Positions 53,809 to 62,589 of a stretch of DNA of 64,000 nt are shown here, piece after piece (position 1 is the stretch's first letter; the number at the start of each line of letters is the position of its first letter). Where the stretch lies: assembly GCF_001666835.1 (NCBI RefSeq), contig NZ_LZJF01000015.1, positions 1-64,000 on the forward strand. Direction: 5' to 3'. Made by a program: the position numbers and the translations under genes. Below the pieces are notes generated by a model that saw only the letters and a list, made by a program, of their open reading frames with translations, ran no database searches and had not been told where the DNA came from. The DNA is from Mycobacterium sp. E3251 (GTDB lineage Bacteria > Actinomycetota > Actinomycetes > Mycobacteriales > Mycobacteriaceae).

Positions 53809-55632
53809 TTAAACAGCGGCTGTCTGCGGCGGCTTTTGGACCGCCCCCGCATATTCGCCGACGAAGCCGTTCCCCAACCACCACCTGGGCTCGGTGTGCT
53901 CGAAGATTTCCTCGCCGAGTGCGCGATCGCGCACCGACCTCTTGACCGGGAACGGATTCATCCCCGTCTTGTATTCGACCCCGACCATGGCGGGGGCGGC
54001 CGGTCGGCCCCGCCTGGGTAACAGCTCGAAACCGGCGTCCTGCAGCATGCTGTTCAGCTCGGCGGGGCGAGGGAATCGGCGAAAGTCGTGGTTCGGCTTG
54101 TGCAGGCCGAACACGAACAGCGGCCCGATCGTGACGAAACACAGCCAGGTGCACAGGTTGCGATCGGGTGCGACATAGAACATCCGACCGCCCGGCTTCA
54201 GCGCGCGGAACACGCTGTCCATCAGGCCGCGGTGCTCGGTGCAGTGGTCGAGGACCCCGTGCAGGTAGACCAGGTCGAATCGATTGGCCCCCAACACCTC
54301 CGGGTTACGCGCGTCTCCGACGACGAAGGTCGCCTTATCAGCGAGGCGCTTGCGGGCCGCGTCGATCGACTTGTAGTCGACGTCGATGCCGACGATGTCC
54401 CAGTCGCCCAACTCCGGATATCGTTCGAGCAATCCCGCGATCGCCCCGCCGCCGCCGCAGCCGACCACGGCCATCGTCGGGCGCTGGCCGTCCGTGGTGG
54501 GAAGGTAGTCGTTCAGGAAGTCCCATGCCGCGTAGTCGATTTCGCCGACAAGGTCGGCGGTGAAGCGCCACTGTTCGCTGACCTCTGCGTTGGAGAAGTA
54601 GCGGACGCCGCGCTCGATCGTGCCGTTGCTGATCCGCATCAGCACGCGATCGATGATCGAATAGTGGTATTCCGGTTCGCCCGCCGCGTCGTTGGCTCGT
54701 TCCCGATCGAGGAACTCGAAGTAGCTCCGCTCTTCTGGTTCGATGGGCGGTTCCCACTTTTCGGCCTTGCCGAGCACCCGCTCCCGAATCCACGAATCGA
54801 TCACGCGGCTGTAGACACCGGTGTCGAACAACATCAGCTGGTGGCCCCCACCGGGCATCACGAAAAAGTCTTTGGTGCCGCCGATCCGCTCGAAGCAGGC
54901 CCGGCAGTGCTCGACGCCGACGATCTCGTCGTGCTCGCCGCAGGCGATCAACACGGGTTTCGTGTTGGCGGCGGCCGGTTTTGACGGCACATAGTTGAAC
55001 ACCGAGTGATAGCTCTTGAACCCATACGACCAGACGTACAGCGGGTCCTTCTTCTTGACGCCCAGCAGTCCGGGGTCTTCTTGGTAAGCGGCCTTGAAGT
55101 CGATGAACCGCCGCAGCGGGACGCGCAGCCGATCGCCGACCTTCTCCGCCGCGTATTGCGCGACCCGCGACCGGATGAGCCTGATCGGCAGGCTCATCGG
55201 TGTCTCGTGGTTCAACAGAATGTTCATGCACACTCCGGCCGCCACGGCCGGGCACGCGTCGAGCGCGTGGAATGCGACCTCCCCGCCCTGGCTGGCGCCG
55301 TGCACGACGACGGGCAAAGACGTGCGTCGTGCCGCGTAATCGGTGACCGCCCGGGTGTCTTCGAGGAAGTCTTCGAAACTGAACACACCCGGCTCACCTT
55401 CGGTGCGGCCGTGCCCGGTCAGATCGAACGAATAGACCGCCGCGCGGTAGTGGCGGCGCATGTGCTCGGCGAACGCATCGTAGCTCTCGCTGTTGCCGGC
55501 GGTGCCGTGCACCAACACCAAAACGTAGTCGGCATTCTCGTTGTCGTAGCGGCGCACGAAGATTCGCCTACCGCCGGATCCGGTCACCGCGTCTTCGACC
55601 ATCGGCGGCACTGCCTGAATGGTGGTGTCCAT
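53809..55632 (-). CDS. Alpha/beta-hydrolase fused to a SAM methyltransferase
   Basis: A 607-residue two-domain protein. Residues about 1-310 are an alpha/beta-hydrolase: VLVHGTAGNSES, nucleophile elbow VVHGASQGGEVA, GEHDEIVG with the acid, and MPGGGHQLM with the His. Residues about 375-560 are a class I methyltransferase: motif I AVVGCGGGGAIAGLLER, GIDVDYKS and VYLHGVLDHC. The two parts are joined in frame with no stop. Start ATG 55632 overlaps the TetR stop by one base (TGATG), so it is controlled by that regulator. A monoacylglycerol or ester substrate that is hydrolysed and methylated is inference. Confidence 0.85.
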   Translation of the reverse strand: MDTTIQAVPPMVEDAVTGSGGRRIFVRRYDNENADYVLVLVHGTAGNSESYDAFAEHMRRHYRAAVYSFDLTGHGRTEGEPGVFSFEDFLEDTRAVTDYAARRTSLPVVVHGASQGGEVAFHALDACPAVAAGVCMNILLNHETPMSLPIRLIRSRVAQYAAEKVGDRLRVPLRRFIDFKAAYQEDPGLLGVKKKDPLYVWSYGFKSYHSVFNYVPSKPAAANTKPVLIACGEHDEIVGVEHCRACFERIGGTKDFFVMPGGGHQLMLFDTGVYSRVIDSWIRERVLGKAEKWEPPIEPEERSYFEFLDRERANDAAGEPEYHYSIIDRVLMRISNGTIERGVRYFSNAEVSEQWRFTADLVGEIDYAAWDFLNDYLPTTDGQRPTMAVVGCGGGGAIAGLLERYPELGDWDIVGIDVDYKSIDAARKRLADKATFVVGDARNPEVLGANRFDLVYLHGVLDHCTEHRGLMDSVFRALKPGGRMFYVAPDRNLCTWLCFVTIGPLFVFGLHKPNHDFRRFPRPAELNSMLQDAGFELLPRRGRPAAPAMVGVEYKTGMNPFPVKRSVRDRALGEEIFEHTEPRWWLGNGFVGEYAGAVQKPPQTAAV

Positions 55633-56255
55633 CAGCTCGTTGAATCCAATCTCTCGGTGAAGCGGGCGGCGATCATCTCGGCGAAGGCGTCGAAGTCGGC
55701 GCGGAAGCCCGAAGTCTCGCCGATGAACGGGCGCTGCATCGCCATGCCCAGCAGCACGATTTCGCACAGACGCACCGCCTCGTCGATCAAGTGCTGCGGC
55801 GCCGCGTCGCCGGCGATGGTGCGCAGCAGCTCGGCCAGCTGCCGTCGCTGGGTATCGCGATAGTCGACATAGGCGGTCCGCAGAAACTCGTTGTGGTTGG
55901 CCGCCGCGGCGAACTCGACCATGAACGTGACCGCGTCGATGTCGTCTATGAACAGCGTGTACAGCAGACCGGCCGCCTCAGCCAGGCGATCACGCACCGA
56001 CGTCGCCTGCGACAGCCGCGCCGCCGCCGCGGCGAACATGTTCCTGGCCATGTCGTCGATGGCCGCCTGGAAGAGCTTTTCCTTGGTCTCGAAGTGGTAA
56101 TGCAGCAGCGTCTGCGAAACGCCGGCCTTCGTCGAGATCAGCTTCATCGAGGACTTCTCATAGCCGTACGCGCAGAAGCACCGCATCGTCGTGCGCAGGA
56201 TGCGCTGCCGGGTGTCACCGGCAGTGTCCCCAGTCTTCGGAATCGTTTCGGTCAA
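55632..56255 (-). CDS. TetR-family regulator of the fusion enzyme
   Basis: A 207-residue TetR protein with helix-turn-helix SSMKLISTKAGVSQTLLHYHFETK at about residues 35-58. Start TTG 56255. It is first in the operon with the hydrolase-methyltransferase fusion and divergent from the NodB-type gene. An inverted repeat lies 35 bases upstream of its start and is the likely operator for both directions. Confidence 0.89.
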   Translation of the reverse strand: MTETIPKTGDTAGDTRQRILRTTMRCFCAYGYEKSSMKLISTKAGVSQTLLHYHFETKEKLFQAAIDDMARNMFAAAAARLSQATSVRDRLAEAAGLLYTLFIDDIDAVTFMVEFAAAANHNEFLRTAYVDYRDTQRRQLAELLRTIAGDAAPQHLIDEAVRLCEIVLLGMAMQRPFIGETSGFRADFDAFAEMIAARFTERLDSTS

Positions 56256-56289
56256 CTTCGACTCGTCTCGTTGCTTCCGAATAAGGTAC

Positions 56290-56311
56290 TGCCTGATCGA
56301 TCAGTCAGGCA
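56290..56311. promoter_or_regulatory. TetR operator between divergent genes
   Basis: TGCCTGA (56290-56296) and TCAGGCA (56305-56311), with the perfect 12-bp palindrome CTGATCGATCAG (56293-56304) inside. It lies 25 bases before the NodB-type ATG and 35 before the TetR start. Confidence 0.72.
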
Positions 56312-56335
56312 AGACCGGCGCGATAGGCTTTCAGC

Positions 56336-56980
56336 GTGAAGATCACGTTGACCTTCGACAACGGCCCGACCCCCGGTGTCACGGATCAGGTTCTCGATGC
56401 CCTCGCTCAGCGTCAGATGTCCGGCATATTCTTCGTCGTCGGTGAGAGGGTCTCCTCACCCGAAGGGCGTCGGCTGATCGAGCGCGCCGTCACCGAGGGC
56501 CACCGGATCGGCAATCACTCCTTCACCCACGGCCGGCCCCTCGGCGAGCTCTCCCCTACGGAGACCATTCACGAAATCAGCAGCACACAAACGCTTTTGG
56601 ACGAATTTGACGATGCCGATCGCTACTTCAGGCCGTGGGGAACCGAGGGCGTACTCGAACGGCGCTGCCTGAATCAGACGGCGGTCGACCACCTCATCGC
56701 GGAGAAGTGCACCTGCGTCCTATGGAACAGCGTCCCGCGTGACTGGGCCGACCCCAGCGGATGGGTCGACCGGGCGCTCGCCGATACCCGCAACCAGGAG
56801 CACACCGTGGTCGTCCTGCACGACCTGCCCACCGGCGCGATGGAGCGACTACCGAGATTCCTCGATGAGCTCACCGACTCCGGCGTCGAGGTCACCACCG
56901 ACCTGCCCGACGACTGTGTGCCGATCGTCCGCGGTCGGCTGCGAACACCGCTCGATCACCTCACTCCGGCGATAAGGTAG
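56336..56980 (+). CDS. NodB-domain polysaccharide deacetylase-family protein
   Basis: A 214-residue protein made of one NodB domain. Motif 1 is TFDNGPTP with Asn in place of the second Asp; motif 2 is NHSFTHG (HxxxH); the later FRPWGTEG and VLHDLPTG blocks hold the Arg and His. No signal peptide is evident, so it is probably cytoplasmic or acts on a small glycan. The ATG lies five bases before the glycolate oxidase-like gene's neighbour-free gap and the gene is controlled from the shared TetR region. Confidence 0.84.
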   Translation: MKITLTFDNGPTPGVTDQVLDALAQRQMSGIFFVVGERVSSPEGRRLIERAVTEGHRIGNHSFTHGRPLGELSPTETIHEISSTQTLLDEFDDADRYFRPWGTEGVLERRCLNQTAVDHLIAEKCTCVLWNSVPRDWADPSGWVDRALADTRNQEHTVVVLHDLPTGAMERLPRFLDELTDSGVEVTTDLPDDCVPIVRGRLRTPLDHLTPAIR

Positions 56981-56984
56981 CGAC

Positions 56985-58352
56985 ATGACGGCGCGGTTCT
57001 CCGAGATCGTCGGCGAGCACAACTTGCTGACCGGCGACGCCATCCCCGAGGACTACTGGCACGACGAAGTCTTGACCAAGCCGCCACAGCGCCCGGCGTA
57101 CGTCGCCAAACCGGCCACCGCTGAAGAGGTTTCGCAGCTGCTGAAGGCGGCCTCGGACAACAAGGTGCCGGTCACGGCCCGCGGGTCCGGGACCGGCCTG
57201 TCGGGCGCCGCGATCCCCCGCGCCGACGGGCTGCTGCTCTCCTTCGAGCGGATGAACGCCGTGCTCGAGGTCGACACCACCAACCAGGTCGCCGTCGTCC
57301 AGCCCGCGGTGACGCTCACCGAACTGGACGCCGCCACCGCCGAAACCGGCCTGCGCTACATGGTTCACCCCGGCGAGCTGTCGTCCAGCGTCGGCGGCAA
57401 CGTCGGCACCAACGCCGGCGGCATGAACGCGGTCAAGTACGGAATCGCCCGCCACAACGTCCTGGGGCTGCAGGCGGCGCTGCCGACCGGCGAGCTCATC
57501 CGCACCGGCGGCAGGATCGCCAAGATCTCCACCGGCTACGACCTGACCCAGCTCATCGTCGGCTCCGAAGGCACGCTGGCGCTGGCCACCGAGGTGACCG
57601 TCAAGCTGCACCCGCGGCTCGACCACGCCGCCACGGTCCTGGCCCCGTTCGCCGATTTCGACCAGATCATGGCGGCGGTGCCCAAGGTGGTGGGGAGCGG
57701 CCTCGCGCCCTACATCCTGGAGTACATCGACAACATGACGATGGCCGCGCTCGTCCACACCCAGAACCTGGAGCTGGGTATCCCGGACAGCGTCCGCGAC
57801 AGCTGCGATGCCTATCTCGTTGTGGCGCTTGAGAACCGGACCGCGGACCGGCTGGACGAGGACGTCGAAGCGGCCGGCGAGCTGCTGGCCGAGTTGGGTG
57901 CCGTGGACGCCTATGTGCTCGAAGGGCTCTCGGCACGCAAGCTGATCGAGGCGCGCGAGAAGGCGTTCTGGACGGCGAAGGCGATCGGCGCCGACGACAT
58001 CATCGACACCGTGGTCCCCCGCTCCGCGATGCCGAAGTTCCTGTCCGCCGCGCGCGGCCTGGCCGCGGCCGCCGGCGGTGCCGCGGCGGGCTGCGGGCAC
58101 GCCGGCGACGGCAACGTGCACCTGGCCATCTTCTGCAAGGACCCAGGCACGCGCAAGAAGCTGATGACCGACATCTTCGCGCTGGCAATGGAATTGGGCG
58201 GCGCCATCTCCGGTGAGCACGGCCTGGGCCGCGCCAAGACGCCGTACTTCCTGGAGCTCGAAGACCCCGTCAAGGTCGACCTGATGCGCCGCATCAAGCA
58301 GAGCTTCGACCCCGCGGGCATCCTCAACCCCGACGTGCTGTTCGCCACCTAA
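56985..58352 (+). CDS. FAD-linked oxidase, GlcD/D-lactate dehydrogenase-like
   Basis: A 455-residue FAD oxidase of the GlcD/D-lactate dehydrogenase group. FAD-binding block VTARGSGTGLSGAAIP, then GGNVGTNAGGMNAVKYG, and the metal/substrate motif GHAGDGNVH, with GEHGLG and DPAGILNPD at the end. It oxidises a D-2-hydroxy acid such as glycolate or D-lactate to the keto acid; the exact substrate is not readable. It starts four bases after the deacetylase gene. Convergent with the TIGR03085 gene, with a dispersed palindrome between. Confidence 0.9.
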   Translation: MTARFSEIVGEHNLLTGDAIPEDYWHDEVLTKPPQRPAYVAKPATAEEVSQLLKAASDNKVPVTARGSGTGLSGAAIPRADGLLLSFERMNAVLEVDTTNQVAVVQPAVTLTELDAATAETGLRYMVHPGELSSSVGGNVGTNAGGMNAVKYGIARHNVLGLQAALPTGELIRTGGRIAKISTGYDLTQLIVGSEGTLALATEVTVKLHPRLDHAATVLAPFADFDQIMAAVPKVVGSGLAPYILEYIDNMTMAALVHTQNLELGIPDSVRDSCDAYLVVALENRTADRLDEDVEAAGELLAELGAVDAYVLEGLSARKLIEAREKAFWTAKAIGADDIIDTVVPRSAMPKFLSAARGLAAAAGGAAAGCGHAGDGNVHLAIFCKDPGTRKKLMTDIFALAMELGGAISGEHGLGRAKTPYFLELEDPVKVDLMRRIKQSFDPAGILNPDVLFAT

Positions 58353-58455
58353 GCCCTCAGCCCACCACCGGCAAGCGGCGTTGAGCGGCAAGAGCTTTCA
58401 GCCCCCTCTCGCGCACGTGCGGCTTCGTGCCGGCGATTTTTGGGGATGAGCCGAT

Positions 58456-58526
58456 GTGCCCGCCTCTGAGCGACAACGGCGGACTCGGCGCCCCACCGCC
58501 GCAAGTTGTCGCTGTGAGGCGGGCAC
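58456..58526. repeat. 71-bp dispersed palindrome, copy 2
   Basis: Arms 58456-58476 and 58506-58526 pair at 19 of 21 positions around a 29-base loop. The arm sequence (GTGCCCGCCTC...AGCGACAA) is that of the element at 24760-24821, with the TG/AC difference on the opposite arm, so it is inverted relative to copy 1. It also lies between convergent genes. Confidence 0.85.
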
Positions 58527-58586
58527 TTTGGGTGCCGCTTTTTCCAGAGGCGCGTGTGGCTCCTGTGACTTCTGTCACCGACGGGC

Positions 58587-59225
58587 TCACATCCCGAAGT
58601 GCACGCGACGCACCGCCGCAACGGCATCCGGCGGCCCACCGACTTCGACGTCCGCCGTCCCTTGCCTGCCAAAGAGATACAACAGCAGCTCACCGGGTTG
58701 GCCGCGAAGTAACGCCACCGGCGCACCCCGCCGCACCGTCACGCGCGAGCCGGCCCACTCCACGTCGAGCCCGCAACCAGAAAGCCGCCGACTCAGAAAC
58801 CGCCCGCCCCGGCAGACGTTCCGCCATAACGCCGCGTCCATGTCGGATGCCAACGAACGCGGCCCCAGCCCCTGCGCCCTGCGCACGTCCTCGTGGTGCA
58901 CGAAGAACTCGTTGAGATTGGCCAACGCGCGCACCCACCCGACGCGGAAGAATCCGACCGGCGGGCCCGACCGGATCCGCGCGACGAGCCACCCGAAATC
59001 CTGACGGGCCAACGCAACCCTGCGCCGCTCGGCGAACCGCTGGAACGGACCGGGCAGCACGAGACATGGTCCCGCAACGACATCCCGTTCCCGCAACACC
59101 AAATGGGCGGCGAGATCGCGACAAGTCCAGCCCTCGATCAGCGTCGGAGCGGACGGGCCGAGCTCGACGAAAAGGTCACACAGCGCGGACCGCTCCCGCG
59201 CGTCCAGCGTCGGCCTAGACACCAC
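58587..59225 (-). CDS. TIGR03085-family metal-binding protein
   Basis: A 212-residue helical protein of the DinB/maleylpyruvate-isomerase-like superfamily, TIGR03085 pattern: GWTCRDLAAHLVLRERDVVAG, then ALANLNEFFVHHEDVRRAQG, whose His residues make a probable metal site. In actinobacteria such proteins are often mycothiol-linked or of unknown function. No signal peptide. Convergent with the FAD oxidase gene and divergent from sirA. Confidence 0.86.
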   Translation of the reverse strand: MVSRPTLDARERSALCDLFVELGPSAPTLIEGWTCRDLAAHLVLRERDVVAGPCLVLPGPFQRFAERRRVALARQDFGWLVARIRSGPPVGFFRVGWVRALANLNEFFVHHEDVRRAQGLGPRSLASDMDAALWRNVCRGGRFLSRRLSGCGLDVEWAGSRVTVRRGAPVALLRGQPGELLLYLFGRQGTADVEVGGPPDAVAAVRRVHFGM

Positions 59226-59291
59226 CGCAGGCTACTGCAATCGCGCTGCGCGCCAGACCAATAAACGTGAACCGGAGCACACAACCAACGG

Positions 59292-59322
59292 TTGTGCCCT
59301 CACAACGGCGCGACCTCTACTC
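59292..59322 (+). promoter_or_regulatory. Element shared by sirA and fdxC, sirA copy
   Basis: TTGTG-N4-CACAACG followed by GACCTCTACTC; 26 of 31 ungapped positions match 63561-63591 upstream of fdxC. It contains the dyad TTGTG/CACAA and the run GACCTCTACTC, which may include a -10 box. It lies 144 bases before the sirA ATG. Confidence 0.7.
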
Positions 59323-59465
59323 CCCTAGGCGTAACCCGGGCACTATGAAGCCATGAGACGTGGGCGCAACGGAGCGCCCGCGCTCACCTCTGACTGACAA
59401 CATCATCGCGTCGATGCCGCGGCCAGCAGCCCTGCAGCCCCAAGCACCGCGAAGGAGCACACCTC

Positions 59466-61133
59466 ATGACCACAGCACGTCCCGCCAAGACCCGCAGCGA
59501 GGGCCAGTGGGCGCTGGGTGATCGCGAACCGCTCAACGACACCGAGAAGATCAAGAACGACGACGCGCCGCTGAACGTGCGCGACCGCATCGTCAACGTC
59601 TACGCCCATCAGGGTTTCGACAGCATCGACCACTCCGATCTGCGGGGGCGCTTCCGCTGGATGGGCCTGTACACCCAACGCGAACAGGGCTACGACGGCA
59701 GCTGGACCGGTGACGACAACACCGACAAGATCGAAGCCAAGTACTTCATGATGCGCGTGCGCACCGACGGCAAACCGCTGACGGCGCACTCGATGCGGAC
59801 GCTGGGTCAGATCTCGACCGAATTCGCCCGCGACACCGCCGACATCAGCGACCGGGAGAACCTGCAGCTGCACTGGATCCGCATCGAGGACGTCCCCGAA
59901 ATCTGGCGGCGCCTGGACTCGGTCGGCCTGCAGACCACCGAGGCGTGCGGCGACTGCCCGCGCGGCATCCACGGTTCGCCGCTGGCCGGCGACTCGCTAG
60001 ACGAGGTGCTCGACCCGTCCCCCGCGATCGACGAAATCGTCCGGCGCTCCATGGGCAATCCCGAATACGCGAACCTGCCGCGCAAGTACAAGACCGCGAT
60101 CTCGGGCCTGCAGGACGTCTCCCACGAGACCCACGACGTCGCGTTCGTCGGCGTCAACCATCCCCAACACGGGCCCGGCCTGGATCTGTGGGTGGGCGGC
60201 GGCCTGTCGACCAATCCGATGCTGGCCCAGCGGGTCGGGGTGTGGATCCCGCTCGACGAGGTGCCCGACGTCTGGGAGGCCGTCACCCGGGTGTTCCGCG
60301 ACTACGGCTACCGGCGGATGCGCGCCAAGGCCAGGCTGAAGTTTCTGATCAAGGACTGGGGCGTCGAAAAGTTCCGCGAGGTCCTCGAAACCGAATACCT
60401 CAACCGCCGGCTGATCGACGGCCCGGCCCCCGCGCCGGTCAAGCAGACCATCGACCACGTCGGCGTGCAGAAGATCAAGAACGGGCTCAACGCGATCGGC
60501 GTCGCCCCGATCGCCGGACGCGTGTCGGGCGCCACCCTGTCGGCGGTCGCCGACCTGATGGAGAAGGTCGGCTCCGACCGGGCCCGGCTGACCCCATTCC
60601 AGAAGCTGGTCATCCTCGACGTGCCCGACGAGAAAGTGGACGAGACCGTCGCCGCCTTGGATGCCCTCGGCCTGCCGTCGCGGCCGTCGTCGTGGCGCAA
60701 GAACACCATGGCCTGCACCGGCATCGAGTTCTGCAAGCTGTCCTTCGCCGAAACCCGGGTTCGCACACAGACTCTGGTGCCCGAGCTGGAACAGCGCCTG
60801 GCCGACGTCAACGCCGAGCTCGACGTGCCGATCAGCGTCCACCTCAACGGCTGCCCGAACTCGTGCGCACGAATTCAGGTCGCCGACATCGGCTTCAAGG
60901 GCCAGTGGATCGACGACGGCGAGGGCAATTCCGTCGAGGGCTTCCAGGTCCACCTGGGCGGCGGCCTGGGCGAGGCGAGCGGGTTCGGCCGAAAGCTGCG
61001 CCAGCACAAGGTGACCAGCGACGAGCTCGGCGACTACATCGACCGGGTGACCCGCAAGTTCCTCGAAAACCGCGACGGCGGCGAGACTTTCGCGTCCTGG
61101 GCGCTGCGCGCCGACGAGGCCGACCTGCGATAG
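59466..61133 (+). CDS. sirA: Ferredoxin-dependent sulfite reductase
   Basis: A 555-residue siroheme/[4Fe-4S] enzyme that reduces sulfite to sulfide. The cluster ligands are C-x5-C (MACTGIEFC) and C-x3-C (NGCPNSC), and two ferredoxin-like half-domains repeat. The N-terminal QGYDGSW and GDCPRG regions match the M. tuberculosis NirA/SirA pattern. AAGGAG precedes ATG 59466. First gene of the operon sirA-cysH-chelatase, with the order I recall for Rv2391-Rv2393. Needs ferredoxin; the FdxC gene in this window shares its upstream element. Confidence 0.94.
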   Translation: MTTARPAKTRSEGQWALGDREPLNDTEKIKNDDAPLNVRDRIVNVYAHQGFDSIDHSDLRGRFRWMGLYTQREQGYDGSWTGDDNTDKIEAKYFMMRVRTDGKPLTAHSMRTLGQISTEFARDTADISDRENLQLHWIRIEDVPEIWRRLDSVGLQTTEACGDCPRGIHGSPLAGDSLDEVLDPSPAIDEIVRRSMGNPEYANLPRKYKTAISGLQDVSHETHDVAFVGVNHPQHGPGLDLWVGGGLSTNPMLAQRVGVWIPLDEVPDVWEAVTRVFRDYGYRRMRAKARLKFLIKDWGVEKFREVLETEYLNRRLIDGPAPAPVKQTIDHVGVQKIKNGLNAIGVAPIAGRVSGATLSAVADLMEKVGSDRARLTPFQKLVILDVPDEKVDETVAALDALGLPSRPSSWRKNTMACTGIEFCKLSFAETRVRTQTLVPELEQRLADVNAELDVPISVHLNGCPNSCARIQVADIGFKGQWIDDGEGNSVEGFQVHLGGGLGEASGFGRKLRQHKVTSDELGDYIDRVTRKFLENRDGGETFASWALRADEADLR

Positions 61134-61150
61134 GAGTTGAGGACCCCGCC

Positions 61151-61876
61151 ATGGTGGCGATGAACTTCACCAAGGAGCAGCTGCGTGCGCTCGCCGAGCG
61201 CGGTGCCTCCGAGATGGAGGGCGCCGACGCCGTCGACATCCTGCACTGGACCGACGAGCACTTCGGCGATGACGACTCGGCCGACTGCAAGTACGTGGTG
61301 GCTGCCAACATGCAAGACGCGGTGATGGTTTCGCTCGCCTCGGACGTGCGGCCCGGCGTGCCGGTGCTGTTCCTGGACACCGGCTACCACTTCGCCGAAA
61401 CCATCGGCACCCGCGACGCGGTCGAGTCCGTCTACGACATCCACCTGCTCAACGTCGAACCCGAACACTCCGTTTCCGAGCAGGACGAGCTGCTGGGCAA
61501 GGACCTGTTCGCCCGCGATCCCAACGAGTGCTGCCGCCTGCGCAAGGTCATCCCCCTGCGCCGCGCGCTGCGCGGCTACGCGGCGTGGGTCAGCGGATTG
61601 CGCCGGGTGGAGGCCGCCACCCGCGCCAACGCCCCGCTGATCAGCTTCGACGAGTCGTTCGAGGTGATCAAGGTCAACCCGATCGCGGCCTGGACCGACG
61701 ACGACGTCCAGGACTACATCGAGCGCAACAACGTCCTGGTCAATCCGCTCGTCGAGGAGGGCTACCCGTCCATCGGCTGCGCCCCCTGCACCAGCAAGCC
61801 GGCCGAGGGTGACGATCCTCGCAGCGGCCGCTGGCGGGGACGAAACAAGGTCGAATGCGGGTTGCACGCATCATGA
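61151..61876 (+). CDS. cysH: APS reductase (adenylyl-sulfate reductase, thioredoxin-dependent)
   Basis: A 241-residue APS/PAPS reductase-family enzyme. The [4Fe-4S] ligands are the Cys pair of NECCRLRK and the C-x2-C of GCAPCTS, and the catalytic Cys is in VECGLHAS at the C-terminus. The Cys pairs show it uses APS rather than PAPS. It produces sulfite for SirA, whose gene is 17 bases upstream. The stop overlaps the chelatase start (ATGA). Confidence 0.94.
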   Translation: MVAMNFTKEQLRALAERGASEMEGADAVDILHWTDEHFGDDDSADCKYVVAANMQDAVMVSLASDVRPGVPVLFLDTGYHFAETIGTRDAVESVYDIHLLNVEPEHSVSEQDELLGKDLFARDPNECCRLRKVIPLRRALRGYAAWVSGLRRVEAATRANAPLISFDESFEVIKVNPIAAWTDDDVQDYIERNNVLVNPLVEEGYPSIGCAPCTSKPAEGDDPRSGRWRGRNKVECGLHAS

Positions 61877-62589
61877 GCACGCTCGTACTCACCGCGCACG
61901 GCAGCCGGGACCCCCGGTCGGGCGCCAACGCGCGCGCCCTGGCCGACCGGCTGGCATCGATGCGCCCCGACCTCGACGTGCGGCTGGCGTTCCTGGAGCT
62001 CAACGAACCGAACTTCGCCGACGTGCTGGCCGAGTTGCCGGACAGCCGCCGCGCGGTGGTCGCCCCGTTCCTGTTGGCCAGCGCCTACCACGCGCGCCTG
62101 GACATCCCCAAGCAGATCGCGAAAGCCGGAGCGCACGGCATCCGGCAGGCCGACGTGCTCGGCGAGGACGAGCGGCTGGTGACGGTGCTGCGCGAACGCC
62201 TGGCCGAGGTCGGGGTTTCCCCACATGACGACGATCTCGGGGTGATGGTGGTCGCGATCGGCTCGTCCAACACCGCGGCGAACGCGCGCACGGCAAAGGT
62301 GGCATCCCGGTTGGCCATCGGCACCAGCTGGGCCGGGGCGACGACCGCGTTCGCCACTCGGCCCGAGGCGTCGGTGGAACGCGCGGCCGGCCACCTGCGC
62401 CGCCGCGGCGCGCGCCGACTCGTCATCGCGCCCTGGTTCCTAGCGCCGGGCCTGCTCACCGACGACGTCTCGGCGTATGCCCGGGACAACGGCATTCCGA
62501 TGGCCGCGCCGCTGGGCGCGCACCCGCTGGTGGCCCAGACCGTGCTCGACCGCTACGACGAGGCGCTGGCAGCCGACGCGGCGGCCTAG
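61873..62589 (+). CDS. Sirohydrochlorin chelatase-family protein (Rv2393-like)
   Basis: A 238-residue CbiX/SirB-type chelatase. Two similar halves each begin with a His-containing beta-strand: LVLTAHGSRDPRSGANARALAD and VMVVAIGSSNTAANARTAKVA, the second having lost the His. It should insert Fe(II) into sirohydrochlorin to make the siroheme needed by SirA. ATG 61873 overlaps the cysH stop by four bases; the ATG at 61855 is less likely. Its stop codon shares CTAG with that of the convergent LysR gene. Confidence 0.88.
   Translation: MSTLVLTAHGSRDPRSGANARALADRLASMRPDLDVRLAFLELNEPNFADVLAELPDSRRAVVAPFLLASAYHARLDIPKQIAKAGAHGIRQADVLGEDERLVTVLRERLAEVGVSPHDDDLGVMVVAIGSSNTAANARTAKVASRLAIGTSWAGATTAFATRPEASVERAAGHLRRRGARRLVIAPWFLAPGLLTDDVSAYARDNGIPMAAPLGAHPLVAQTVLDRYDEALAADAAA

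Noticed and set aside
59353..59397. Short leader frame (14 codons) upstream of sirA as a cysteine attenuator
   Set aside because: It contains no Cys codons, so it does not fit the poly-Cys leader peptides known in mycobacteria.
59345..59400. Leader-type regulatory RNA or riboswitch for the sulfur operon
   Set aside because: No recognisable SAM or cobalamin riboswitch core; only the dyad element reported above.
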